From: Pseudomonas mendocina
GTDB taxonomy: Bacteria > Pseudomonadota > Gammaproteobacteria > Pseudomonadales > Pseudomonadaceae
Assembly (NCBI RefSeq): GCF_003008615.1
Contig: NZ_CP027657.1
Span: forward strand, 3,906,001 to 3,970,000
DNA: 64,000 nucleotides
Direction of reading: 5' to 3'
The notes beneath the pieces were generated by a model. It saw only the letters and a program-made list of their open reading frames with translations, ran no database searches and was not told the DNA's origin. Shown in pieces: positions 27,789 through 37,078 of this stretch (positions are counted from its first letter, which is position 1; every line of letters starts with the position of its first letter). The translations under genes and the position numbers were made by a program.

Positions 27789-28715
27789 TCAGTTGGGCGA
27801 CTGCGGCGCGGCGAAGGCGGCGTCCAGCGGTGCTGCATCGAAGTTCTTGATCAGTTCGATGAGGATCTGTGTCGCCGGGCCTAGCACGCGATCCTTGTTG
27901 CTGTAGAGGAAGAAGCGGGGCTTGCGCACGCCGCCCTGGGTCAGCGGAAGAAGCTTGAGCTGACCTTCCTGCAGTTCGCGGGTGATCAGGTGACGGGGTA
28001 GCCAGGCGAAGCCCAGGCCGCTGCTGACGAAGGTGCGCGCGGTCGGCAGGCTGCCCACCGTCCAGCGTTGTTCCGCGCCCAGCCAGCCGGCATCGCGCGG
28101 CTGCAGGCGGCCACTGTCGCGCGTTACCACCTGCATCTGGCCTTCCAGATCTTGGAAGCTCAGCTCGCGTTGCAGGCGATGCAGCGGGTGTTCCGGGTTG
28201 GCGACGGCGACGAACTCCACTTCATTGAGCTCGATACCGAGGTGCCCGGTGATGTTCAGTGCGCTGATAGCCAGGTCGGCGGTACCTTCGAGCAGCACCT
28301 CCTCGACGCCGGACAGCACCTCTTCACGCAGACGTACACGACAGCCGCGGCTTTGCGGCATGAAGGCGGTCAGCGCGCGGACGATATTGGCAGTGGGGTA
28401 GGCCGCGTCCACCACCAGGCGCACCTCGGCTTCCCAACCCTGTTCCATATGGTGGGCCAGGTCTTCCAGCTGGCTGGCCTGCTTGACCAGTTGTCGCGAG
28501 CGTCGCAGCAGCACGTCGCCTGCTTCGGTCAGCACGGCCTTGCGCCCATCGATGCGCAGCAGTGGTACGCCGAGCTGTTCCTGCATGCGCGCCACGGTAT
28601 AGCTGACCGAGGACTGCGAGCGGTGCAGCACTTCGGCTGCCTGGGCGAAGCCGCCCTGATCCACCACGGCTTGCAGCGTGCGCCATTGATCCAGGGTTAC
28701 GCGGGGGGCTTTCAT
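27789..28715 (-). CDS. LysR-family transcriptional regulator
   Basis: A 308-residue LysR-type regulator with an N-terminal HTH (VTLDQWRTLQAVVDQGGFAQAAEVLHRSQSSVSYTVARMQ) and a type 2 periplasmic-binding-like effector domain. The frame extends much further upstream, but ATG 28715 (MKAPRVTLDQW) is the family start and has AGGATG just before it. By position it corresponds to PA3225 of P. aeruginosa. The divergent small secreted-protein gene and azoR downstream are plausible targets. Confidence 0.85.
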   Translation of the reverse strand: MKAPRVTLDQWRTLQAVVDQGGFAQAAEVLHRSQSSVSYTVARMQEQLGVPLLRIDGRKAVLTEAGDVLLRRSRQLVKQASQLEDLAHHMEQGWEAEVRLVVDAAYPTANIVRALTAFMPQSRGCRVRLREEVLSGVEEVLLEGTADLAISALNITGHLGIELNEVEFVAVANPEHPLHRLQRELSFQDLEGQMQVVTRDSGRLQPRDAGWLGAEQRWTVGSLPTARTFVSSGLGFAWLPRHLITRELQEGQLKLLPLTQGGVRKPRFFLYSNKDRVLGPATQILIELIKNFDAAPLDAAFAAPQSPN

Positions 28716-28793
28716 CACATCATCCTGCCTGTATCGACCTGTTATCGCCGACGATCTCGACTTACACTGGCGATCCCATGTTGGAGAGCACCT

Positions 28794-29108
28794 ATGAAAA
28801 AAATAATCTGCCTGCTGTTCACTTGCCTGCCGTTGGGGGCCTACGCCTATCCCATCGAGGTGGAGAAGCAGTTCAACGGCGCCGAGGTCTCTGCTACCAC
28901 TCAAGAGATCGACCACAACATGGCGGCGTTGATGCTCTACAACTACGGTCAGAGCGAAGCCGAATGCAGAGCGGTATTCCGCAATGGCCCCGAGGCGCCG
29001 CGCACGCGGCGCACCGTCCTGGCTCCTGGCGCCAGCAACAACATGACCGTCAAGTTCACGCGTAGCGTGATCCGCCTGCGAATCAGCCTGACCTGCGGGC
29101 TCAAGTAG
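28794..29108 (+). CDS. small secreted protein, unknown function
   Basis: A 104-residue protein with a clear signal peptide (MKKIICLLFTCLPLGAYA, before YPIEVE). The mature part has two cysteines (EAECRAVF and SLTCGLK), perhaps a periplasmic disulphide, and a beta-rich pattern. GGAGAG lies seven bases before the ATG. It occupies the position of PA3224 between the LysR gene and azoR. No function can be assigned from sequence. Confidence 0.75.
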   Translation: MKKIICLLFTCLPLGAYAYPIEVEKQFNGAEVSATTQEIDHNMAALMLYNYGQSEAECRAVFRNGPEAPRTRRTVLAPGASNNMTVKFTRSVIRLRISLTCGLK

Positions 29109-29243
29109 GCAAAGCCTAGCCACGGGGCCTCCATAAATCAACTTTGTCGATATATGTAAGCGGATATTTGCGCTTTTTAATCGATCGTTGCGAATCTAGT
29201 CTGTGCTCCATCGACCTTCACCCACTTCGATGGAGTCTCAAAC

Positions 29244-29843
29244 ATGTCCCGTGTCCTGGTTATCGAAAGCAGCGCCCGCCAACAAGGTTCGGTTTCCCGT
29301 GACCTGACCCAGCAATTCATCGCCACCTGGCAAGCGGCCCATCCGGCAGACCAGGTTCAGGTTCGCGACCTCGCCGTCGATCCGGTACCACACCTGGACG
29401 CCACCCTGCTGGGCGGTTGGATGACGCCGAGCGAGCAGCAGAGCGAGGCCGAGAAAGCCGCGCTGGCGCGTTCCAACCAACTGACCGACGAGTTGCTGGC
29501 CGCCGATGTACTGGTACTGGCTGCGCCGATGTACAACTTCGCGATTCCCAGCACCCTGAAGGCCTGGCTGGATCACGTGCTGCGCGCTGGCGTCACTTTC
29601 AAGTACACCGATACCGGCCCACAGGGTCTGTTGACTGGCAAGCGTGCCTTCGTGCTCACCGCCCGTGGTGGCATCTATGCCGGCAGCGGCCTGGATCATC
29701 AGGAACCCTACCTGCGTCAGGCACTGGCGTTTATCGGCATCCACGACGTGCAGTTCATCCATGCCGAGGGCCTGAACATGGGCGCCGAGTTCAGCGAGAA
29801 AGGCCTGGCGCAGGCCAGGGCCAAGCTGGCTGAAGTGGCCTGA
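29244..29843 (+). CDS. azoR: FMN-dependent NADH-azoreductase
   Basis: A 199-residue flavodoxin-fold quinone/azo reductase. FMN-binding segments are SSARQQGSVSR (phosphate loop), APMYNFAIPSTLKAWLDHVLR, and TARGGIYAG. Pseudomonas has several paralogues; this one matches AzoR3 (PA3223) by neighbourhood. Such enzymes reduce quinones and azo compounds by two-electron transfer and protect against electrophilic stress. A terminator follows. Confidence 0.9.
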   Translation: MSRVLVIESSARQQGSVSRDLTQQFIATWQAAHPADQVQVRDLAVDPVPHLDATLLGGWMTPSEQQSEAEKAALARSNQLTDELLAADVLVLAAPMYNFAIPSTLKAWLDHVLRAGVTFKYTDTGPQGLLTGKRAFVLTARGGIYAGSGLDHQEPYLRQALAFIGIHDVQFIHAEGLNMGAEFSEKGLAQARAKLAEVA

Positions 29844-29881
29844 TCCAAACTCTCCTGGCGCCTGGGCTCCTGGGCGCTTCT

Positions 29882-29915
29882 GCCGGACACTGCGCAAGCA
29901 ATGTCCGGCTTTTTT
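29882..29915 (+). terminator. terminator after azoR
   Basis: Stem GCCGGACA/TGTCCGGC with a 12-base loop, followed by six T residues. Confidence 0.85.
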
Positions 29916-30043
29916 ACGCGTGCCTAGCGACGCGCTCTTGCCCGGTGGCGACGGCTTTCACGTGAGGCCGGCGGGGTTCGCCTGCTGTCGATTGTACGCC
30001 TGCGATGAACGCGCTAAGGTCGCCGCCTGTTCCTGAGGTGACC

Positions 30044-30916
30044 ATGCGCTATCTGTTGATCGTGACCCTGCTGTGGGCTTTTTCCTTCAGTCTGATCGGC
30101 GAATATCTGGCCGGTCGGGTCGATAGCTATTTTGCAGTACTGACGCGCATCGTCATCGCCGGGCTGCTGTTTGTCCCTCTGACTCGCTGGCGCGGCCATG
30201 CACCGTCTTTCGTACGCGGCATGTTGCTGATCGGTGCGCTGCAGTTTGGCGTCACCTACGTCTGCCTGTACCTGAGCTTCTCGGTACTGACCGTACCGGA
30301 GGTGTTGCTGTTCACCATCCTCACACCGCTGCACGTGACGCTGATCGAGGACGCTCTCAATCGGCGTTTCAATCCTTGGGCACTGGTAGCCGCGGTGGTG
30401 GCGGTACTGGGCGCGGGCATCATTCGCTATGACGGCATCAGCAGTGGCTTCATGCTGGGTTTCGTACTGCTGCAAATCGCCAACTTCACCTTCGCCGCTG
30501 GCCAGGTGCTTTACAAGCACTTGCTGCGCAGCCACCCGTCGACGGAGCCGCAATACAAACGCTTCGGCTTCTTCTATCTTGGGGCGCTGCTGGTGGCGCT
30601 GCCGGCCTTCTTGCTGCTCGGCGATGGCGAGCGTTTGCCGGCCACGGCGCTGCAGTGGAGTGTGCTCGGCTGGCTCGGCGTGGTCGCTTCGGGGCTGGGT
30701 CTGTACTGGTGGAACAAGGGCGCCAGCCTGGTCGATGGCGGCACTCTGGCGGTGATGAACAATGCCCTGGTACCAGCTGGGTTGCTGGTCAATCTGCTGA
30801 TCTGGAATCACGACGCGGATCTGTTGCGCCTGGCGCTGGGCGGTGCAGTGATCGTCGCATCACTGCCACTGGTTGGTTTCGGGCGGACGCGGCAAGCGCA
30901 AGGGAGAGCAGTCTGA
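30044..30916 (+). CDS. EamA/DMT-family transporter
   Basis: A 290-residue membrane protein with about ten hydrophobic helices in two EamA repeats (MRYLLIVTLLWAFSFSLIGEYL at the front; LAVMNNALVPAGLLVNLLIW near the end). ATG 30044 is preceded by GAGGTGA; a start 13 codons earlier lacks a site. The stop overlaps the next transporter start (ATGA), so the two are co-translated. Substrate unknown. Confidence 0.83.
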   Translation: MRYLLIVTLLWAFSFSLIGEYLAGRVDSYFAVLTRIVIAGLLFVPLTRWRGHAPSFVRGMLLIGALQFGVTYVCLYLSFSVLTVPEVLLFTILTPLHVTLIEDALNRRFNPWALVAAVVAVLGAGIIRYDGISSGFMLGFVLLQIANFTFAAGQVLYKHLLRSHPSTEPQYKRFGFFYLGALLVALPAFLLLGDGERLPATALQWSVLGWLGVVASGLGLYWWNKGASLVDGGTLAVMNNALVPAGLLVNLLIWNHDADLLRLALGGAVIVASLPLVGFGRTRQAQGRAV

Positions 30917-31809
30917 TGCAGCTGTCGGGGCGTGGGGTGGCGTTGTCGGTAGGAGCGTCGGTGCTGTTCGCGGTGTTGCCCGGCTACGTGCAGTGGTTGG
31001 CGCCGCTGGATGGCGTGCAGATTTTCGCCCAGCGTGTGCTCTGGTCGATTCCGCTGGTCTTGCTGCTGGTGGTGTTGGCTCGGCAGACCGGGTTGCTGCG
31101 CGAGAGCTTCATGCGCCTGCGCCGCGAGCCGCTTCTTTTGGCGGCCTGTCCTTTGGCAGCAGCGCTGATCGGCGTGCAGTGGGGGATTTTTCTCTGGGCA
31201 CCGTTGGCTGGACACATGCTGGAAGTGTCCATGGGTTACTTCCTTCTGCCATTGGCGATGGTGCTGACTGGGCGGTTGTTCTATGGCGAGCGTCTGCGTC
31301 CCTTGCAGCGATTGGCAGTGGCTTGCGCCATGCTTGGTGTATTGCACGAGCTATGGCGTACCCAGGCGTTTTCCTGGCTGACGTTGATCACGGCATTGGG
31401 CTATCCGCCTTATTTCATGCTGCGCCGCTGGATGCGCCTGGATGCGTTGTCCGGGTTCGTACTGGAGATGCTGATGCTGGCGCCATTGGCGATCTGGCTG
31501 ATCGTCGTCTACGGGCCGGTTGGCGCGTTCGATGGACGTCCTGCGCTCTGGCTACTGGTACCGGGCATGGCGCTGATCGGTACGCTGGCGTTTGCTGCAT
31601 ACATGGCCTCCAGCCGGCTGCTGCCGCTGGGGCTATTCGGCATTCTCAGCTATGTCGAGCCCGTGTTGCTATTCGCCGTGGCCTTGCTGGTGCTGGGGGA
31701 GAGTTTCGATGCTGGGCAATGGCTGACCTACCTGCCTATCTGGCTGGCGGTACTGCTAGTGGGTTGGGACAGCGCCCGGCTGTTGCGCAAGCAACAGCTC
31801 GAGCGTTGA
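30916..31809 (+). CDS. EamA transporter, RarD type
   Basis: A 297-residue membrane protein of the RarD branch of EamA transporters: GVALSVGASVLFAVLPGYVQWLAPLDGVQIFAQRVLWSIP at the front and LLPLGLFGILSYVEPVLLFAVALLVLGES at the end. RarD is linked by name to chloramphenicol sensitivity, but the substrate is not known. AGGGAGAG lies upstream, inside the end of the preceding transporter gene. A tandem of two different EamA families could act independently or as partners. Confidence 0.85.
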   Translation: MQLSGRGVALSVGASVLFAVLPGYVQWLAPLDGVQIFAQRVLWSIPLVLLLVVLARQTGLLRESFMRLRREPLLLAACPLAAALIGVQWGIFLWAPLAGHMLEVSMGYFLLPLAMVLTGRLFYGERLRPLQRLAVACAMLGVLHELWRTQAFSWLTLITALGYPPYFMLRRWMRLDALSGFVLEMLMLAPLAIWLIVVYGPVGAFDGRPALWLLVPGMALIGTLAFAAYMASSRLLPLGLFGILSYVEPVLLFAVALLVLGESFDAGQWLTYLPIWLAVLLVGWDSARLLRKQQLER

Positions 31810-32388
31810 TCAGGCCGCATTGATGCGCGGAGAAGGAATCTGCGTGGGCTGGCTGGCCTGTTTCTGTACCTGATAGTGCAACTGCAGCGTACCGCTGTTG
31901 AAGCGGCGCTGGTCGCTCAGTGTCAGGCTACGCTCCATTCCCGTGGCCAGCATCGGGACGCCGGCACCGAGCAGATGCGGGGCCAGATTGACGATCACTT
32001 CATCGATCAGGCCGGCGGTGTAGCAGTTACCTGCGAGCAAACTACCGCCTACTAGCCAGATGCGATGAAAACCTGCCTCCTCCAGTGCAGCCACGGCTTG
32101 GGCCGGCGTGCAGTGAGTGAGTTGAATCTCATCGGAGGCGCGTGACAGCGCGAGGCGGGTAAGCACCACGCAAGGCTTGCCGGGATAAGGCCAGGGGCCG
32201 CCACGTGCCAGCAGTGCTTCGTAGGTGCCACGGCCCATCAGCAGGGCGTCGATACCCGAGTAGAAATACTGGAAGCTGTATTCCTCGTCCGTCTGGCGGT
32301 GTGAATCGAACCAGTCGAGGCGGCCGTCGGGGCGAGCGATATACCCATCCAGGCTTGAAGTGACGTGGTAGATCAACGAGGAGTTCAT
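31810..32388 (-). CDS. dihydrofolate reductase / RibD C-terminal family protein
   Basis: A 192-residue protein of the RibD C-terminal/DHFR-like fold, with SLDGYIARPDGRLDWFD at the front, ALLMGRGTYEALL, and IWLVGGSLLAGNCYTAGLIDEVIV as the NADPH-binding block. Members are small reductases of uncertain substrate; true folate reductase activity is not implied. GGAGG lies upstream of ATG 32388. It abuts the convergent RarD-type gene with no gap. Confidence 0.82.
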   Translation of the reverse strand: MNSSLIYHVTSSLDGYIARPDGRLDWFDSHRQTDEEYSFQYFYSGIDALLMGRGTYEALLARGGPWPYPGKPCVVLTRLALSRASDEIQLTHCTPAQAVAALEEAGFHRIWLVGGSLLAGNCYTAGLIDEVIVNLAPHLLGAGVPMLATGMERSLTLSDQRRFNSGTLQLHYQVQKQASQPTQIPSPRINAA

Positions 32389-32564
32389 GGTGCCTCCACA
32401 AGCAAGTTATCTGACAGATAGATCGATTGCCGCGCGACAAGTTCGCCAGACGTCGTACCACTCGTCGGCGCTTGAATCTTATTTGAATGCAAAGAAACTC
32501 GGCCCCGACGCCGGAAACCGTTAGGCTATGCACCGTTTTGTCGATTTTTCGAGGTAGTGCTCCC

Positions 32565-33890
32565 GTGTTTGCCCAATTCGCCCTGCATGACCGCCTGCTG
32601 AAAGCCGTGGCCGAGCTTAATTTCGTCGAGCCGACTCCGGTGCAGACGGCAGCGATTCCGCCCGCATTGGAGGGCAAGGATCTGCGGGTGATCGCCCAGA
32701 CCGGCAGCGGCAAGACCGCCGCTTTCGTCCTGCCGCTGCTCAATCGGTTGCTCGGCGACGGCAACGCCAAGCAGCGCCTGAGCATTCGCGCGCTGATTCT
32801 GCTGCCGACCCGTGAGCTGGCGCAGCAGACGCTCAAGGAAGTCGAGCGTTTTGCCCAGTTCACCTTCCTCAAGGCCGGCCTGGTGACGGGGGGCGAGGAC
32901 TTCAAGGTGCAGGCCGCGATGATGCGCAAGATCGATATCCTGATCGGCACGCCAGGCCGGCTGATTGAGCATGCCAACGCCGGTAACCTGCCGCTGGATG
33001 AGGTCGAGGTGCTGGTGTTCGACGAAGCCGACCGTATGCTCGACATGGGCTTTGCCGAGGACGCCCAGCGCCTGGCCGAGGCTTGTGGCCCGCACCAGAC
33101 ACTGCTGTTCTCCGCCACCACTGGCGGCAATGGCCTGCGCGAGATGGTCGCCAAGGTGCTGAAGGAACCGCAGCACCTGATGCTCAACAGCGTCAGCCAG
33201 CTCAACGAGGGCACTCGCCAGCAGATCATCACGGCCGACCACAACTACCACAAGGAACAGCTTGTGGATTGGCTGTTGGCCAATGAGACCTACGACAAGG
33301 CCATCGTCTTCACCAACACCCGCGTCCAGGCTGATCGTCTCTATGGCAAACTGGTGGCGGCCGGGGTCAAGACGTTCGTCTTGCACGGCGAGAAGGATCA
33401 GAAGGATCGCAAGCTGGCCATCGAGCGCCTGCGTCAGGGCGCGGTCAAGGTGCTGGTGGCCACCGATGTGGCGGCGCGCGGCCTGGATGTCGAAGGCCTG
33501 GATCTGGTGATCAACTTCGATATGCCGCGTTCCGGCGATGAGTATGTGCACCGCATCGGTCGTACCGGCCGCGCCGGAGGCGAAGGCCTGGCGGTATCGT
33601 TGATCTGTCACACCGACTGGAACCTGATGTCGAGCATCGAGCGCTACCTCAAGCAGCGCTTCGAACGTCGCACCATCAAGGAGCTGAAGGGCGTCTACCA
33701 GGGGCCGAAGAACCTCAAGGCCTCGGGCAAGGCCGCCGGCAGCAAGAAGAAAAAGACCGACAAGAAAGATCCGAAGAAAGCCGCCGCCCCCAAGCGCAAG
33801 ACTGGCCCGCGCCCAGCTGGCAAGCCATCATCGCTGGTCAGCGAAGATGGCAGCGCGCCGCTCAAGCGCAGGAAGCCAGCGGCGGAGTGA
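32565..33890 (+). CDS. DEAD-box ATP-dependent RNA helicase
   Basis: A 441-residue RNA helicase with Q motif (FVEPTPVQTAAIP), motif I AQTGSGKT, Ia PTRELAQQ, II DEAD (VFDEADRMLDMG), III SAT, IV-VI including VATDVAARGLDVEGL and HRIGRTGRAG. A lysine-rich, low-complexity tail of about 60 residues follows residue 380 and probably adds RNA affinity. The start is GTG 32565 (VFAQFALHDRLL), with GAGG about ten bases upstream. Likely roles are ribosome assembly or mRNA turnover; the exact subfamily (RhlE-like) is not certain. Confidence 0.9.
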   Translation: MFAQFALHDRLLKAVAELNFVEPTPVQTAAIPPALEGKDLRVIAQTGSGKTAAFVLPLLNRLLGDGNAKQRLSIRALILLPTRELAQQTLKEVERFAQFTFLKAGLVTGGEDFKVQAAMMRKIDILIGTPGRLIEHANAGNLPLDEVEVLVFDEADRMLDMGFAEDAQRLAEACGPHQTLLFSATTGGNGLREMVAKVLKEPQHLMLNSVSQLNEGTRQQIITADHNYHKEQLVDWLLANETYDKAIVFTNTRVQADRLYGKLVAAGVKTFVLHGEKDQKDRKLAIERLRQGAVKVLVATDVAARGLDVEGLDLVINFDMPRSGDEYVHRIGRTGRAGGEGLAVSLICHTDWNLMSSIERYLKQRFERRTIKELKGVYQGPKNLKASGKAAGSKKKKTDKKDPKKAAAPKRKTGPRPAGKPSSLVSEDGSAPLKRRKPAAE

Positions 33891-33905
33891 TCTGATACTC
33901 CGGGT

Positions 33906-34003
33906 GTGGGAGGGGCTTCAGCCGCGATGCTTTCGACAGTCGCGTGGTGCACCGTGCTGTGGGAGGCGCTTTAGCGGCGATTCGCGGCTGAAGCCCCTCC
34001 CAC
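33906..34003. repeat. REP-type repeat cluster (three arms)
   Basis: Three 22-base copies of a REP-type palindromic sequence occur: 33906-33927 and 33959-33980 in direct orientation (GTGGGAGGGGCTTCAGCCGC and a variant) and 33982-34003 inverted. The second and third abut, forming a near-perfect hairpin; the first and third pair exactly over 22 bases. The layout resembles REPIN elements of Pseudomonas. It lies between the convergent helicase and ABC transporter genes and could end or stabilise transcripts. Confidence 0.85.
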
Positions 34004-34007
34004 TGGT

Positions 34008-35843
34008 TCACTCCACCCCGACGAAACCACCTGTCTGGTGTTGCCACAGGCGCGCATACAAGCCGCCGCGGGCGATCAGTTCAGCGTGGGTGCCGGTTTC
34101 GATGAGCTGGCCCTGGTCGATCACCACCAGGCGATCCATCCGCGCGATGGTCGACAGGCGATGGGCGATGGCGATCACCGTCTTGCCCTCCATCAGGCTA
34201 TCCAGGCTTTCCTGAATCGCCGCTTCGACTTCCGAGTCCAGTGCCGAGGTGGCTTCGTCCAGCACCAGGATCGGTGCGTCCTTGAGCAGGACACGGGCGA
34301 TCGCGATGCGCTGGCGCTGGCCGCCGGACAGTTTTACCCCACGTTCACCAACCTGAGCATCCAGGCCATGGCCGCCCTGGCTGTCATCGAGGGTGGGGAT
34401 GAAGGCGTCGGCACGAGCCTTGCGCACCGCTTCCAAAAGTTGTTCGTCGCTGGCGCCGGGGTTGCCGTACCGCAGGTTGTCGCGGATCGAACGGTGCAGC
34501 AGCGAGGTGTCCTGGGTCACCACGCCGATATGAGCCCGTAAGCTTTCCTGGGTCACGGTGGCGATGTCCTGGCCGTCGACCAGGATGCGACCGTTCTCCA
34601 GGTCGTAGAGACGCAGCAACAGGTTGACCAGGGTCGACTTGCCAGCGCCGGAGGGGCCGACCAGGCCGATCTTCTCGCCTGGACGGATGTCGAGGCTGAA
34701 ACCTGCAATCACGCCGCCTTTCTTGCCGTAATGGAAGTGGATGTCCTCGAAACGCACGGCGCCCTGCTGTACCTGGATCGGTTTGGCGCCGTCGTGGTCG
34801 AGTACCTGGCGCGGCTGGACGATGGTCTGCATGCCATCCTGCACGGTGCCGACGTTCTCGAAGATGCCGTTGACCACCCACATGATCCACTCGGCCATGT
34901 TGTTGATGCGGATCACCAGGCCTAGGGCCAGGGCGATGGCGCCGGTGGTGATCAGTGCCTGGCTCCATAGCCACAGCGCCAGGGCGCCGGTGCCGACGAT
35001 CAGTACGCCGTTCAGGCAGGTGATCAGAAAGTCCAGCGCGGTGATGGTGCGCGACTGCAGGCGGAACTTGTCGAGCAGATCCTGCATTGCTTCGCGGGCG
35101 TAGCTTTCCTCCTCCTGCGAGTGAGCGAACAGCTTGAGCGTGGCGATGTTGCTGTAGCCGTCGACCACCCGGCCCATGACTTTCGAGCGTGCGGAGGATG
35201 CCGCAGCGGAGCGTGCCTTGATGCGCGGCACGAAGTACCACAACGCGGCGCTGTAGCCGACTATCCACAGGGCCAGCGGCACGACGAGGCGCAGGTCGGC
35301 GGCGGCGAACAGATACAAGGCGCTGCCGGCATAGACCACCACGTGCCAGAGCGCATCTATCACCTGCATGGCCGAGTCGCGCAGCGAAGGGCCGGTCTGC
35401 ATCACGCGTTGGGCGATGCGGCCGGCGAAGTCGTTCTGGAAGAAACTCAGGCTCTGCTTGAGCACGTAGCGGTGGTTCTGCCAGCGGATCAGGTTGGTCA
35501 GGCCCGGGTTGACTGCCTGATGCGTGAGCAGGTTGTGCAGGCCGAACACGATCGGGCGGATGATCAGTGCCACCAGCAGCATCCACAGCAGTGCGTTCTG
35601 ATGCTCGGTAAAGAAACTGCTGGCATCCGTACTGGCCTGAGCCATGTCGATCAACTGGCCGAGGAAGCTGAACAGCGCCACCTCGATCACGGCGGCGAAA
35701 AAGCCGATGACCAGCACCGCGATCATCAGTGGCCATACCTGTTTCAGGTAGTGACCATAAAAGCGCAGCATGCCGGCTGGCGGGGCGACGTCCGGGCTGG
35801 GCTTGAAGACGTCGATCAGGGATTCGAAGCGGCGAAACAACAT
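34008..35843 (-). CDS. ABC transporter, fused membrane and ATPase domains
   Basis: A 611-residue half-transporter of exporter type. The N-terminal membrane domain has six helices (about residues 35-320), followed by an ATPase domain with Walker A GPSGAGKST, signature LSGGQRQRIAIARVL, Walker B ILVLDEATSALD and H-loop AIAHRLST. Two copies would form the pump. MsbA/lipid and multidrug exporters share this form and the substrate cannot be read from sequence. The SD AGGACG precedes ATG 35843. The stop lies four bases from the REP cluster. Confidence 0.88.
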   Translation of the reverse strand: MLFRRFESLIDVFKPSPDVAPPAGMLRFYGHYLKQVWPLMIAVLVIGFFAAVIEVALFSFLGQLIDMAQASTDASSFFTEHQNALLWMLLVALIIRPIVFGLHNLLTHQAVNPGLTNLIRWQNHRYVLKQSLSFFQNDFAGRIAQRVMQTGPSLRDSAMQVIDALWHVVVYAGSALYLFAAADLRLVVPLALWIVGYSAALWYFVPRIKARSAAASSARSKVMGRVVDGYSNIATLKLFAHSQEEESYAREAMQDLLDKFRLQSRTITALDFLITCLNGVLIVGTGALALWLWSQALITTGAIALALGLVIRINNMAEWIMWVVNGIFENVGTVQDGMQTIVQPRQVLDHDGAKPIQVQQGAVRFEDIHFHYGKKGGVIAGFSLDIRPGEKIGLVGPSGAGKSTLVNLLLRLYDLENGRILVDGQDIATVTQESLRAHIGVVTQDTSLLHRSIRDNLRYGNPGASDEQLLEAVRKARADAFIPTLDDSQGGHGLDAQVGERGVKLSGGQRQRIAIARVLLKDAPILVLDEATSALDSEVEAAIQESLDSLMEGKTVIAIAHRLSTIARMDRLVVIDQGQLIETGTHAELIARGGLYARLWQHQTGGFVGVE

Positions 35844-35888
35844 TGCAGGCGTCCTGCCTCGTGGGAAGGGACGCCGATAGTAACCTCC

Positions 35889-36953
35889 CTAGTGCGAGCG
35901 GGTCTCAGTTAAAAGCGGTTTCTGCAGTTCGCCAGCCCAGGCCAGCAGAGGGATTTGCAGCTCCGGCCGCCAGATGCGCTTGAGGAGCAGGGCCAGGTGC
36001 TCGACTTCGCCACGCTCGAAGGGCAGGCGATCGATGTATTCATGCACCTGCCATTGACCATCCTGCAGATGAGCGAAGTCGAAGCGGAAGGGATGGAAAC
36101 CGGTCATGCCCAGGCGTAAATCCGTGACGATCAGGTGCTCGCCAACCTGGTCGTAGCGCAGCACGCCGCCGGTGAACCAGTCCAACCGTTGATGCATGGG
36201 GGAGTCAGTCAGCTGTTTGCGCAGTTCGGTGCCGCGTGGCAGGCGCTGCAGTTGTGGTGGTGCCGTGTCGAACCAGCCGACCAGGGCCTCGTGGTAGTCC
36301 TCGCCGTCGAGCACGATCACGCGCCACAGCAGGGTGTTGAATGGTGTGGGAGTGGTGAACAGCTGTTCGGCCTGGATGCCCTGGCGCGCCAGTTCGCGCT
36401 CTACGCGCTGCTCGGCCATGAACTTGCCGGCCAGGCTGAAACCGATATACAGCGTCGACAGCGCCAGGGCTGCAGCGGGCACTCGCCAGGTCTGTTCGCG
36501 CAGGCCGGTGAAGAGACTGACCACTACGGCGACTATCAACGGCACGGTGTACAGCGGATCGATGATGAACAGGCTCGACCAGGCCGTGGGTGTTGGCATC
36601 AGTGGCCAGAACAGTTGGGTGCCGTAGCTGGTGAAGGCGTCCAGCAGTGGGTGGGTGATCAGCACCAGCCAGAGCGTGAGCAGCAAGCGATTGGCCGAAT
36701 AGCCTGGATGTGGACGAAAGCGCCTGGCCAGCCAGGTCAGCAGCAGGGCAAAGCCGCTTAGCACGAACAGCGAATGGCTGAAACCGCGGTGATAGGTCAT
36801 GTTGGCGACGGCGTCGCCGTATTCGATGACCACGTCCAGATCGGGAACGGTGGCGAGCATGGCACCGTAGAGCAGCGCCTTGCGCCCTTGCCAGCGGCCG
36901 AGCAGCGCGCCCTGGATGCTGGCGCCGAGTACCGCCTGGGTTATGGAGTCCAT
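35889..36953 (-). CDS. YdjM-like membrane-bound metal-dependent hydrolase
   Basis: A 354-residue protein of the YdjM/YbcI family. The N-terminus MDSITQAVLGASIQGALLG, the acidic/His motif PDLDVVIEYGD...YHRGFSHSLFV, and the later ITHPLLDAFTSYG are conserved. Four to five membrane helices fill residues about 60-180, then a soluble domain. The E. coli relative is an SOS-linked inner-membrane protein; the reaction is unknown. It lies 45 bases upstream of the ABC exporter on the same strand. Confidence 0.78.
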   Translation of the reverse strand: MDSITQAVLGASIQGALLGRWQGRKALLYGAMLATVPDLDVVIEYGDAVANMTYHRGFSHSLFVLSGFALLLTWLARRFRPHPGYSANRLLLTLWLVLITHPLLDAFTSYGTQLFWPLMPTPTAWSSLFIIDPLYTVPLIVAVVVSLFTGLREQTWRVPAAALALSTLYIGFSLAGKFMAEQRVERELARQGIQAEQLFTTPTPFNTLLWRVIVLDGEDYHEALVGWFDTAPPQLQRLPRGTELRKQLTDSPMHQRLDWFTGGVLRYDQVGEHLIVTDLRLGMTGFHPFRFDFAHLQDGQWQVHEYIDRLPFERGEVEHLALLLKRIWRPELQIPLLAWAGELQKPLLTETRSH

Positions 36954-37078
36954 CGAATGCTTCCGAAAAAATACAGGCCGCTACGTTAGCCGAGGCGCTG
37001 GGCGAATACCGTGGGGAAATTTCAAGCAAAGATTACAGCTTCGGCGGGTATCCTGATGGTCATGACCCCTACGAAACC

